Source of the DNA: CAZRXG01 sp964603985
Lineage (GTDB): Bacteria; Chloroflexota; Anaerolineae; Aggregatilineales; UBA3940
Length of the DNA stretch: 64,000 nt
Assembly (NCBI GenBank): GCA_964603985.1
Contig: CAZRXG010000002.1
Span: 1 to 64,000 of the forward strand
Direction of reading: 5' to 3'
Shown: one piece after another, positions 1 to 7,837 of the stretch
How the letters are laid out: every line of letters begins with the position of its first letter
Numbering within the stretch: the stretch's first letter is position 1
Notes under the pieces: generated by a model
Told to the model about the DNA's origin: nothing
The model's input: the letters and a program-made list of their open reading frames with translations, nothing else
The model's database searches: none
Position numbers and translations under genes: made by a program

Positions 1-1281
1 CGGGATGCGGTGCCCCCACCACAACTGGCGGCTGATGCACCAGTCGCGGATGTTGGTCAGCCAGTGCTCCCAAACCTTGACGAAGCGCTCCGGCACGATC
101 TTGATGCGCCCGTCGAGGACCGCTTCGAGCGCCATCTTTGCCGGGCCGGTGGGCTGCTTCGTTTCGGGGTCCTGCAGCCGGACGAACCATTGCGTGCTGA
201 CCATCGGCTCGATCAGCTCGCCGCCGCGCTGTGCCACCGGGACCATGTGTGAGTACGGCTCGGTCTTGATCGTCAGCCCGGCAGCCTCCATGTCGGCCCA
301 CAGCTTCTCGCGTGCCTCCATGCGCTCCATTCCGGCGTACGGCCCGGCGTTCTCGTTGAGCGTCGCGTCTTTGTTCAGGATGCTGACGACCTCCAGCCCG
401 TGCTCCAGGCCGATCTCGTAGTCGTTCGGGTCGTGGCCGGGGGTGACCTTTAGCGCGCCGGTACCGAACTCGATGTCAACGTAGTCGTCTGCGATGATGG
501 GGATCTCGCGGTTCAGCATGGGCACCAGCGCCGTCCTGCCGACGAAAGCCCGGTAGCGCTCATCGTCGGGATGGACGGCAACCGCCGTATCGCCGAGAAT
601 GGTCTCCGGGCGGGTGGTCGCCACCGGCAGGTACCCATCGCTCTCCTTGAGCGGATATTTGAAATAGTAAAGTGTGCCCTGCTGCTCGACACGCTCCACC
701 TCAAGATCGCTGACGGCGGTTTGCAGGTTGGGCGACCAGTTGATCAGGTAGGTGCCGCGATAGATCAGACCCTCCTCGTACCAGCACACGAACGCCTCGC
801 GCACGGCGCGGCTCAGGCCCTCATCGAGCGTGAAGCGCTCCCGATCCCAGTCACAACTGGCCCCCAGGTGACGCAGTTGCTCGGTGATGCGACCCCCGTA
901 CTTTGCCTTCCACTCCCAGGTGCGGCGCAGGAACTCCTCGCGTCCCACCTCCTCGCGGCTGGTGCCCTCGCTGCGCAGCAGGTTCTCGACCTGCAACTGT
1001 GTGGCGATCCCGGCGTGATCCGAGCCGGGGACCCAGAGCGCCGCGCGCCCTTTCATGCGGGCGTGCCGGATCATCAGGTCTTCGAGCGTCACAAACAACG
1101 CATGGCCCTGATGCAGCGCGCCGGTCACGTTGGGCGGCGGAATGCTGATCACGTAGGGCTCGGCATCCGGCCCGGCGATCTCCGGCTTGAACCAGCCGCT
1201 CTCCTCCCACCACTCGTAAAGCCGTCTCTCGGTAGACTTGAAGTTGTAGGCTTTGGGCATTTCTTTGGTTGTACGTTCCAT
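1..1281 (-). CDS. valS: Valine--tRNA ligase, N-terminal part (runs off the window)
   Basis: Class I aminoacyl-tRNA synthetase that charges tRNA-Val in the cytoplasm. Only the first 427 codons lie in the window; the reading frame is open to base 1. The HIGH motif appears as HQGH (residues 57-60) inside the ValRS-typical PPPNVTGALHQGH block. It is followed by the start of the catalytic fold and the editing domain (for example TTRPETILGD). The KMSKS loop would lie beyond the window. The ATG at 1281 was chosen; an alternative ATG seven codons later has no better ribosome-binding site. A T-box leader lies about 180 bases upstream. The family assignment is secure. Confidence 0.95.
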   Translation of the reverse strand, partial: MERTTKEMPKAYNFKSTERRLYEWWEESGWFKPEIAGPDAEPYVISIPPPNVTGALHQGHALFVTLEDLMIRHARMKGRAALWVPGSDHAGIATQLQVENLLRSEGTSREEVGREEFLRRTWEWKAKYGGRITEQLRHLGASCDWDRERFTLDEGLSRAVREAFVCWYEEGLIYRGTYLINWSPNLQTAVSDLEVERVEQQGTLYYFKYPLKESDGYLPVATTRPETILGDTAVAVHPDDERYRAFVGRTALVPMLNREIPIIADDYVDIEFGTGALKVTPGHDPNDYEIGLEHGLEVVSILNKDATLNENAGPYAGMERMEAREKLWADMEAAGLTIKTEPYSHMVPVAQRGGELIEPMVSTQWFVRLQDPETKQPTGPAKMALEAVLDGRIKIVPERFVKVWEHWLTNIRDWCISRQLWWGHRIP

Positions 1282-1399
1282 AGGTTCCACTCACACCTTC
1301 ATGTTGACATGAGATTCTGACGGCGCGGGGCCGAACAGGCGTACCGGATTGGCGTCACCCACGCCACCGACGCCAGCACCAGCTACAATTGACATGCCC

Positions 1400-1735
1400 G
1401 GCATCTCCTTCTTCTCCCAGACGCAAGAACTCCCTTCCATCTAAGGACGAAAGGGAGGAATTTCCGTGGTACCACCTTAGTTCCGACCGGAGGGACTTGC
1501 TGCCTCCGGCCAGCACTCTGGCGCGATAACGGGCGCAACCCGAAGCGCATCTAGTGGTCACACCTCGTCGTGTGACGTTCGATGGCCTGGCTCATGAGCG
1601 ACCTTCGGCGGGGGCGTCAGCGGGGGCTTTCAGCCCATGGCCCACCCTTCTCTACCTGACGCGGACGAGTTTTCCTCGCCGCCCGCCTACTCCTCTCAAT
1701 CCCAGCCGGTAGATTTATGAGCTTGCGCAGAGTGT
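1400..1735 (-). promoter_or_regulatory. T-box riboswitch leader of valS
   Basis: The minus strand carries AAGGTGGTACCACGG at 1464-1479, a close match to the conserved T-box sequence that pairs with the uncharged tRNA acceptor end. It is followed by a hairpin with the arms CTCCCTT/AAGGGAG (about 1426-1455). Upstream on the minus strand are several GC-rich stems, including a GGAGTAGG segment that may belong to stem I. The T-run after the hairpin is poor, so I cannot tell transcriptional from translational control. I did not fix the specifier codon. Expected function: sense uncharged tRNA-Val and switch on valS. Confidence 0.85.
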
Positions 1736-1755
1736 AGCACAAGGGCCAGAGAGGG

Positions 1756-2361
1756 TCAACCCCCTTGCGCCTTTGGCTCTCGATTCAACGCTCTCCCGGC
1801 CAGAAACGCCTTACGGTTCAGCTCGACGGCCCTGGTCGGGACCCGCCCCAGGAGCACCTCAAGCCACTGCTCCTGGCTCACGGCCAGCAGGGTGGAGAGC
1901 GTGCCCAGCAGCACCGAGTTCATGGCGCGGGCATTGCCTAATTCGCCCGCGATGCGCGTTCCCTCGACGTAGAACACCCGCCCCGCAGCTCCCTCCAGCG
2001 TGGCAAGAACATCGTCTACTGCCGGATAAACATCGTCGCCGTAAACAGTCGAGGTGGGCCGGATCTGCTGGTGGTTGACGATCACGGCGCCGCCCGGCTT
2101 GAGGAAATCCAGCCAGCGCAGCGATTCGATCACCTCCAGCGTGATGAGGAAATCGGCCTGGCCGCGCTCGACGAGCGGCGAGAAAACCTTCGGCCCCCAG
2201 CGCACGTGGCTGATGACCGCGCCGCCTCGCTGCGCCAAGCCGTGCACGTCCGATTTCTTCACGTCAAGCCCGGCTGCCAGCCCGACCTCGGCGATCACAT
2301 CGCTGGCGAGCAGCGCGCCCTGTCCGCCAACCCCGCCGACGATAAAGTCTGTAGCGTCCAT
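1756..2361 (-). CDS. iorB: Indolepyruvate:ferredoxin oxidoreductase, beta subunit
   Basis: Small subunit (201 aa) of the enzyme that oxidatively decarboxylates indolepyruvate and other aryl-pyruvates to aryl-acetyl-CoA and reduces ferredoxin. It has the pyruvate-ferredoxin-oxidoreductase gamma-type fold with GVGGQG near the N-terminus and a SDVHGLAQRGG stretch typical of IorB. The start is the ATG at 2361, giving MDATDFIVGG; the open frame upstream of it runs back into iorA and is not coding. It lies 31 bases downstream of iorA in the same direction, as in most ior operons. Confidence 0.93.
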   Translation of the reverse strand: MDATDFIVGGVGGQGALLASDVIAEVGLAAGLDVKKSDVHGLAQRGGAVISHVRWGPKVFSPLVERGQADFLITLEVIESLRWLDFLKPGGAVIVNHQQIRPTSTVYGDDVYPAVDDVLATLEGAAGRVFYVEGTRIAGELGNARAMNSVLLGTLSTLLAVSQEQWLEVLLGRVPTRAVELNRKAFLAGRALNREPKAQGG

Positions 2362-2392
2362 TTCAAGTCGACTCCGTTGCCGATGGTAATGC

Positions 2393-4177
2393 TCAAGACG
2401 GTGTCTCAGGCCCCGGCACGATGCCGCCCCGCGCGCAGACCTGGGCACACAGGTCGCAGCCGTTGCACAGCAGCGGGTCGATGACAGCTTTCGGGCGACC
2501 GGTCTTCTCGTCGAGGGCCTCGCCGGGGCCAATGGCCGGGCAGCCCACCCGGAAGCAGAGCGAACAGCCGTTGCAGATGTCCTGGTCGACGGTGTAGGGC
2601 GCGCGCTTCTCGTAGTCGGCGAAGATGCACGGCGCGTCGGCGACCAGAACGGCGGGCGCGTTTGCCTCAAGGCAGCGCCGCAAGGCTGCCTCGAACCCCT
2701 TCAGATCGGTGGGGTCTGCCGTCTCGACCACCTCGACGCCCATGCCGCGCGCCAGCCCGGCGAAGTCAATTCTGGGCGACTGTGTGCCCTTGAGCGTCAG
2801 GCCGGAACCGGGGTTGCCCTGGTGCCCCGTCATCGCGGTGGTGTGGTTGTCGGCGATGATCGTCAGCACGTTGCCCTGGTTGTAGATCACGTTGGCGAGC
2901 GCAGGCAGCCCGGCGTGGAAGAAGGTCGAGTCGCCGATGACAGCCACGTTCCTGCGCTCCACCCCGGCCAGCGCCACGCCGTGCGCCACGCCGATGCTCG
3001 CCCCCATGCAGCCGATGGAGTCAATCGTGGAGAGCGGCGGCAGCGAACCCAGACCGTAGCAGCCGATATCGCCGTTGACGGTCAGCTTGAGCTTCTTCAG
3101 CACCAGGAGTATGCCGCGATGCGGACACCCGGCGCACATCACCGGCGGTCGCTCCGGCAGGTCGGGGACGGCGAAGGTGGGCGCGTAGGCCGGTTCGCCG
3201 ATCAGATCGCCCTCGTAAGCGCCCTGGCGGACGCGCTCCGGTGTAAATTCGCCGATGAGGGGAAAGAGGCGCTTACCCTCGGCTTCGACGCCGAACAGGC
3301 GAACGTTTTCCTCCAGGAAGGGGTCGAGCTCCTCCAGGACGATCACACGCGCGACGCGTGCCGCGAAGTCACGGATCAGGTCGGCGGGCAGCGGCCAGAC
3401 CATGCCCAGCTTGAGCGTCGAGGCGGTGGGGAAGATCTCGCGGGCGTACTGGTAAGAGATGCCGCACGTGACGATGCCCAGGCCCGGGTCGCGCATCTCG
3501 ACCAGGTTGTACGGGAACTCCTCGGCGAACTCTGTCAGATCGCGCATCCGCTCCTCGACGACAACGTGCCGCTGTCGCGCGTAGGCGGGGACCATGACGT
3601 ACTTGCGCGGGTCGCTGCGGTAGGTGAGAAGACCCTCCGGTTCCGGCGGGCGCTCGCCCAACTCCACGACCCCTTTGGCGTGCGAGATGCGCGTCGTCAG
3701 GCGCAGCATGACCGGCGTGTCGAACTGCTCGCCGATGTCCAGCCCGATCTCGATCATGTCTTTGGCTTCCTGGCTATCGGCAGGCTCCAGCATGGGCACC
3801 TTGGCAAAGCGAGCGTAGTGGCGGTTGTCCTGTTCGTTCTGGGAGGAGTGCATACCGGGGTCGTCGGCGGTGACGACCATCAGCCCGGCTTCAGCGCCGG
3901 TGTACGACGCGTAGAACAGGGTTTCAGATGCGACGTTCAGCCCAACGTGCTTCATCACGGCGATGGCCCGCCGCCCGGCGTAGGCCGCGCCCACTGCCAC
4001 GTCGAACGCGACCTTCTCGTTGGAAGCCCACTGGGCCGTCACGACAGGGTACTCGCGGGCGACCGCCTCCAGGATCTCGGTGCTGGGTGTGCCGGGGTAG
4101 GCCGCCGCGACGTGTATGCCGCTTTCGTAGATGCCGCGCGCAACTGCCTCGTTGCCGGAGAGCAACCGTCTTGCCAT
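2393..4177 (-). CDS. iorA: Indolepyruvate:ferredoxin oxidoreductase, alpha subunit
   Basis: Catalytic subunit (594 aa). The N-terminal pyrimidine-binding domain starts with LLSGNEAVARGIYESG. A thiamine-diphosphate domain follows, with MCAGCPHRG and GDSTFFHAG. The last 65 residues form a ferredoxin module with two cysteine sets, CNGCSLCFRVGCP and CNGCDLCAQVC, which would carry two [4Fe-4S] clusters. Family knowledge: oxidises aryl-pyruvates from aromatic amino-acid transamination, reduces ferredoxin, and forms aryl-acetyl-CoA. First gene of iorAB. The reduced ferredoxin could feed the group 4 hydrogenase coded at 14-23 kb (inference). Confidence 0.95.
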   Translation of the reverse strand: MARRLLSGNEAVARGIYESGIHVAAAYPGTPSTEILEAVAREYPVVTAQWASNEKVAFDVAVGAAYAGRRAIAVMKHVGLNVASETLFYASYTGAEAGLMVVTADDPGMHSSQNEQDNRHYARFAKVPMLEPADSQEAKDMIEIGLDIGEQFDTPVMLRLTTRISHAKGVVELGERPPEPEGLLTYRSDPRKYVMVPAYARQRHVVVEERMRDLTEFAEEFPYNLVEMRDPGLGIVTCGISYQYAREIFPTASTLKLGMVWPLPADLIRDFAARVARVIVLEELDPFLEENVRLFGVEAEGKRLFPLIGEFTPERVRQGAYEGDLIGEPAYAPTFAVPDLPERPPVMCAGCPHRGILLVLKKLKLTVNGDIGCYGLGSLPPLSTIDSIGCMGASIGVAHGVALAGVERRNVAVIGDSTFFHAGLPALANVIYNQGNVLTIIADNHTTAMTGHQGNPGSGLTLKGTQSPRIDFAGLARGMGVEVVETADPTDLKGFEAALRRCLEANAPAVLVADAPCIFADYEKRAPYTVDQDICNGCSLCFRVGCPAIGPGEALDEKTGRPKAVIDPLLCNGCDLCAQVCARGGIVPGPETPS

Positions 4178-4333
4178 AAGGGTGGGGCCCTTCCACTATG
4201 TGCTGGCCGCCGGGTCTGGCGACCGGGGTGCTGTGTAGGCTCCGGTATATACAGCATAGCAGATGAGGGCGGCGGGACATAGGGTCAAATGTCACATGAG
4301 CGGGGTGAGATGTCCCCCCTTCAGGCGACCGGT

Positions 4334-4825
4334 TTATCCGGTGCGGCGCAGCAGCCTTATGACGCCCACGAGCAGGTTAAAGCGGGGCACGCGCTGCATG
4401 TAGTCCCGGTAGTCGTCGCCGAACTTGTGGATGAGCCGCTGTTCTTCCTGCCTAGTGAACACGACGACGCACGCCATGCCTGCAATCCCAAGCAGCACAA
4501 ACAGCCAGTGTTGGATGAAGAGCATCATGGCGGGGTACATCAGCATCCAGCCCAGGTATTGTGGATGCCGGATTACCGCGTAAACCCCGCTGTCGACCAG
4601 GGTGGTGGTGTGGGTGTAGTCCTGATCCTGGCTAACCCGCCCTTTGCGGCGAAAGTAGAAGAAGGGCATGGAGAGCAGGATTATGCCGGTAGCCCAGACG
4701 ACCCACCCCACGTACTTCAGCGCGTCGATGGCGTTGGCGTTTCCGACGATGAACATCAGCCCGAACATCACGGCGAGCAAAACCCCCGCGATGGCGTAAA
4801 AGATGGCATCTGACAGTCGTTTCAT
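4334..4825 (-). CDS. Isoprenylcysteine carboxyl methyltransferase/PEMT-like membrane methyltransferase
   Basis: A 163-residue integral membrane protein with about four to five hydrophobic segments. It contains the signature SGVYAVIRHPQYLGWML, the S-adenosylmethionine-binding region of ICMT and phospholipid N-methyltransferase-like proteins, followed by the usual R-Q-E-E-Q-R block near the C-terminus. The substrate cannot be told from sequence; bacterial members methylate lipids or remain uncharacterised. A strong ribosome-binding site (GGAGGAGG) precedes the ATG at 4825. A TATAAT-like -10 box lies at 4845-4850 on the minus strand with a weak -35, which would give a short leader. Confidence 0.8.
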   Translation of the reverse strand: MKRLSDAIFYAIAGVLLAVMFGLMFIVGNANAIDALKYVGWVVWATGIILLSMPFFYFRRKGRVSQDQDYTHTTTLVDSGVYAVIRHPQYLGWMLMYPAMMLFIQHWLFVLLGIAGMACVVVFTRQEEQRLIHKFGDDYRDYMQRVPRFNLLVGVIRLLRRTG

Positions 4826-5194
4826 CTTGGCCTCCTCCTTTCTTATTATAGTAACACAGAAGGAGACCGTTATTCGGTTGGACCTGCTGGGGCAAGTTTT
4901 GCAACCGGGTGCTGTAAAACTGCACGTTTAAGGCGAATTTGCCTGAGTGCACATCCCAGACGGTGGGGCGTTGCAGGGAAACGCGACCCGCCGCCGTGAT
5001 GGCCGTGAAGGGCGTGATAGGCCACCACCATCCCAGGCGTCCTCCTGGCCCGACGCCGCCCGCATGCCACGACCGTGAAAGAGCGTGGTGCGCTGCGATC
5101 CTGCGCCGGACGCCCCTCAGACGCCGGACACGTACTCCGGGATGCCGGTTGTGCGCTGCTGGACACTCTCCTCCCCGTCCTACAGGCCCGCCTG

Positions 5195-5285
5195 ACCTCG
5201 ATCTTACGGCAGTCAGGAAGCCTGGGGACGGCACAGCACTCCCCCCACACATGAGGCAGACGCGGACACCTCGATCTTACGGCAG
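5195..5285. repeat. 18-bp direct repeat, two copies
   Basis: The 18-mer acctcgatcttacggcag occurs at 5195-5212 and again at 5268-5285, 73 bases apart. The first copy is bracketed by CCTGA and TCAGG and could form a small hairpin. No function can be assigned. Confidence 0.7.
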
Positions 5286-5340
5286 CGCCGGGACTCGCCT
5301 GCCGGGCATGGGTGGGTTGGGTGCTGTGATGTGATTTTTA

Positions 5341-5390
5341 CTCTCACCCCCTCCGGCCCTTCGGGCCACCTCCCCCGCAAGCAGGGGAGG
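5341..5390. repeat. REP-like double palindrome
   Basis: Two adjacent hairpins: GGCCC-ttc-GGGCC, then CCTCCCC-cgcaagca-GGGGAGG, within a CTCACCCCCTCC context. This layout resembles the dispersed GC-rich palindromes found between genes in many bacterial genomes. Copy number cannot be judged from one window. Confidence 0.55.
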
Positions 5391-5564
5391 AATGTCTGCG
5401 GGGGCGTGCTGCCTGGACATGGCAACACTTGAGTTTGCAGACAGGGTTCAGTCTATCCTGGCGAGAGGCAAGCGGCCCGCATGGGTGGTGGAACGGAGTC
5501 CACTGCATGCGAGGGGCCACTCTCTCGCGGGTGCCTTCACAGGCGGCAATAGCTCATGCGTTCT

Positions 5565-5592
5565 ATTATAGCACGGATGAGCGAGATGTCAA
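5565..5592 (-). promoter_or_regulatory. Near-consensus sigma-70 promoter with no obvious gene
   Basis: Minus strand: TTGACA at 5592-5587, a 16-base spacer, then TATAAT at 5570-5565. Both hexamers match the consensus exactly. The nearest minus-strand gene starts about 730 bases downstream, at 4825. Confidence 0.7.
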
Positions 5593-5636
5593 TTGGACAT
5601 TTGTTCTAATAGGGTTAGGGTTGGGTTGGAATTAGC

Positions 5637-5689
5637 GGTCAGCTATCGGCTATCAGCCGGTCAGCGGTCAGCCATTGGCGGTTGGCGGC
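5637..5689 (+). repeat. Degenerate tandem heptamers
   Basis: A 7-base periodicity is visible: GGTCAGC, TATCGGC, TATCAGC, (c)GGTCAGC, GGTCAGC, CATTGGC, GGTTGGC. The same heptamers recur at 7244-7278. They resemble the short tandemly repeated heptanucleotides described in cyanobacteria. Confidence 0.55.
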
Positions 5690-5790
5690 CCTCACCCCCG
5701 CGCCAGAAAGCGCCCGGCAATGAATTGGCCGGGCTCAAGTTGAAATGTGCACTGTGAAAGTGCACTTCTCCGCCGGGGTCTGGCGGCGGG
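5679..5790 (+). repeat. 110-bp repeat, copy A
   Basis: Starts cggttggcggccctcacc and is almost identical to 7121-7230. Each copy holds two hairpins: GCCCGGC-aatgaattg-GCCGGGC, and GTGCACT-loop-AGTGCAC. In this copy the second loop is gtgaa; in copy B it is gaa. The stems are unchanged while a loop differs, which suggests the structure is what is kept. Confidence 0.8.
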
Positions 5791-5882
5791 GCAACCGGGC
5801 AACCGGGCAGCCGGGCGGTGGTCTCGCCGTCGACAGTCTGTGCCACGCAGTCGCCGTCGCCGTTGTTGCCGTCAGTGCTTTG

Positions 5883-7037
5883 TCAGGGAAGCCATACAAT
5901 TCTCGCAGAAAAATCTATAACCATTAGTTTTTCGGTCAGGTTTGTCAGGGAGTTATCTTCCAGGGAGAGAATCCATATATCGTGCTCAGCCGAAAAGGCA
6001 ATCCTCGTGCCGTCAGGTGACCAGGCCGGAGAACCCGCTAACTCAAAATCGAGGCCCAATTCAGCGGCAGAGAATGCCCTGACCCAATATCCATACATGT
6101 CAAGAACAATGAGACTTCGGTTGACTATTGTGCGGTCTGGATATGGTGCATATTCATAGTGGAATGCGGCCAGCCGGGTGCCATCTGGCGACCAGGCCGG
6201 GTTACTATCCACATGATACGAAACAACGCGTATTTCGCCTATGGCGCAGAGGTGAGTTGCATCGTCACACGCTATATCCGCAACATACAGCCAATCATAG
6301 TTTGCCCGAAGTGCTATGTTGGCACCCTGTGGCGACCACGCGACATCCGCAAAGCCCGGAGCTATTGGCCCCTCGTACCGGGGATGTGTGAACCCTTCTG
6401 GTAGAGGGGAGGTGGAAACCGTGCCGGTTTCCACGTGCATTATCTCGACAATGCTTTCATCCCCCTCATAGCGGATATATGCGATATAGTCCCCATCCGG
6501 CGACCAGCTTGGCGAAGCACCCAGCCCGGCGACTCGTATGGTTTCAACAACGTCCCCTGAGGGATCCAGGAAATACAGTTTTCTGTCACCCACGAAGGCA
6601 ATCAAATCGCCATCTGGCGAGATGGATGGATGGCCCAATAACTCGTCGGTCAGCAGCCGCATAGATGACCCATCCTCGCACACGAAATAGCGCCCATATT
6701 CTGCTGTGGGGAGCCTACGGGGATATCCGCTCAGTAAGATTTGACCTTGGGAACACTGAAAATCAACCTCAGTGGGCATTGATGTGGCAATCATGGGGGT
6801 CATGGTTAATTCCCTGGTGGGAGTGGATGTGGCTGTCGGTTCCCTGGTGGGCGTGGCAGCCCTCTCCGTTGGTTCCTCTGTAGACAAGGCTTGAGTCATG
6901 GCAACCCCCTCCGGTGTCATTACACCTGAACAGGAAGCCAGGAACAGACCGGCCAATATCACCTGCACGATGGGATGAAGCCGTATCGTCGGCCAACGAT
7001 GTGGCGAAATCCTACTGTGGCATGAACCAGGCCCCAT
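5883..7037 (-). CDS. Lipoprotein with TolB/WD40-like beta-propeller
   Basis: A 384-residue protein. The N-terminus has a basic stretch, a hydrophobic segment and a lipobox LASC (Cys 36), so it is probably exported and lipid-anchored. A Thr/Pro/Glu-rich linker (about residues 50-85, repeats like TPTREPTATSTPT) follows. The rest is a propeller of PD40-type blades, each with a SPDG or SPQG turn (for example ISPDGDLIAF, WSPDGDYIAY, WSPDGTRLAA, WSPDGTRIAF). Partner or ligand unknown. The gene sits alone between two copies of a 110-bp repeat, and its surroundings are less GC-rich than the rest of the window, which may point to separate acquisition. Confidence 0.82.
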   Translation of the reverse strand: MGPGSCHSRISPHRWPTIRLHPIVQVILAGLFLASCSGVMTPEGVAMTQALSTEEPTERAATPTREPTATSTPTRELTMTPMIATSMPTEVDFQCSQGQILLSGYPRRLPTAEYGRYFVCEDGSSMRLLTDELLGHPSISPDGDLIAFVGDRKLYFLDPSGDVVETIRVAGLGASPSWSPDGDYIAYIRYEGDESIVEIMHVETGTVSTSPLPEGFTHPRYEGPIAPGFADVAWSPQGANIALRANYDWLYVADIACDDATHLCAIGEIRVVSYHVDSNPAWSPDGTRLAAFHYEYAPYPDRTIVNRSLIVLDMYGYWVRAFSAAELGLDFELAGSPAWSPDGTRIAFSAEHDIWILSLEDNSLTNLTEKLMVIDFSARIVWLP

Positions 7038-7120
7038 GTTATATCTCCTGCAACCGGAAGAACCGTCCCTGTGATGGGGATTGTAATACCGTACTCGAAA
7101 GAAGACTAACCCATTCCGGG

Positions 7121-7230
7121 CGGTTGGCGGCCCTCACCCCCGCGCCAGAAAGCGCCCGGCAATGAATTGGCCGGGCTAAAACTGAAATGTGCACTGAAAG
7201 TGCACTTCTCCGCCGGGGTCTGGCGGCAGG
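7121..7230 (+). repeat. 110-bp repeat, copy B
   Basis: Near-identical direct repeat of 5679-5790, in the same orientation, on the other side of the beta-propeller lipoprotein gene. The differences are a two-base deletion in the loop of the second hairpin and a few substitutions; the copies diverge after tctggcggc. Confidence 0.8.
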
Positions 7231-7243
7231 GCAGCCAAGCAGC

Positions 7244-7278
7244 GGTCAGCTATCAGCGGTTGGCGGGTGGCTTGTGGC
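7244..7278 (+). repeat. Degenerate tandem heptamers, second cluster
   Basis: GGTCAGC, TATCAGC, GGTTGGC, GGGTGGC, TTGTGGC in phase. Same family as 5637-5689, but here on the downstream side of its 110-bp repeat copy. Confidence 0.5.
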
Positions 7279-7347
7279 TACCCACTCCCCCCTCAGCCTG
7301 ATACTGTACTTTTAGAAGGCTCGCCTTGCCAGGAGCGACCAAAGTGT

Positions 7348-7659
7348 TTAAGGGTCTGGGACTATCTCGAACCTAACAGTTACCGGCGGCTCCCCCGGTC
7401 CTGGATTGTCAGACAAGGTCCAATAAACGAAGCAGTACGATTGGCCGTATCTTTCCCACACACCCTGCTTTCCCTCATCCTCAAGCACTTTTTGGAAAGC
7501 CTCAGCCTCGTTCTCGTCTACCAGCCACCCGCTTAGGTCCTCAACGTACCACTCATCGTCAGGCTGTCCCCAGTCATTTCCCTCTCCAGAATCGATAAAA
7601 AACTCCTTGCCCAGTGTCCTTGCTGTTTCCTGTACAAATTCGAGATACTTATCTGTCAC
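7348..7659 (-). CDS. Hypothetical acidic protein
   Basis: A 103-residue, strongly acidic protein rich in Asp, Glu and Trp (for example DDEWYVEDLSGWLVDENEAE). It has no signal peptide or membrane segment. I do not recognise a family. The start is the GTG at 7659, preceded by a purine-rich GGTGGGGGAG. It lies next to the repeat-flanked lipoprotein gene, on the same strand but 310 bases away, so it need not share its transcript. An acidic small protein could be an inhibitor or immunity protein, but nothing here demonstrates that. Confidence 0.6.
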   Translation of the reverse strand: MTDKYLEFVQETARTLGKEFFIDSGEGNDWGQPDDEWYVEDLSGWLVDENEAEAFQKVLEDEGKQGVWERYGQSYCFVYWTLSDNPGPGEPPVTVRFEIVPDP

Positions 7660-7837
7660 GCTCCCCCACCTGATGTTACTGCTCTAGGCCAAGACGCCAT
7701 CGCCCATCGAGGGCAGGCGCACGGCGACAGCGTTGCCGCCGATCACGCGGCTGCTGTTATAATCATAGCGCCGAACGGCGCAACACACCCGACGCGAGCC
7801 ACACGACCAGGAGACTCTGGCACAGCGGTGCAACCCT

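Larger units (their letters stand above)
4826..5882. other. Gene-free tract of about 1 kb with promoter and repeats
   Basis: No open frame here has a convincing start, codon pattern or family motif. The tract holds a near-consensus minus-strand promoter (5565-5592), an 18-bp direct repeat (5195-5285), a REP-like double hairpin (5341-5390), a run of heptamer repeats (5637-5689) and copy A of a 110-bp repeat (5679-5790). About 730 bases separate the promoter from the methyltransferase gene, so a non-coding transcript or a very long leader is possible. Confidence 0.6.

Noticed and set aside
2822..4282. Long plus-strand open frame (486 codons) opposite iorA
   Set aside because: Antisense shadow caused by high GC. 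The minus frame has full IorA motifs and [4Fe-4S] ligands; the plus frame has no recognisable domain and a His/Arg/Gly-rich composition.
4830..5252. Open frames in the gene-free tract (for example minus 4,870-5,250)
   Set aside because: No ribosome-binding site, Arg/Pro/Gly-rich composition, and mutually overlapping frames of similar length; not coding as far as I can tell.
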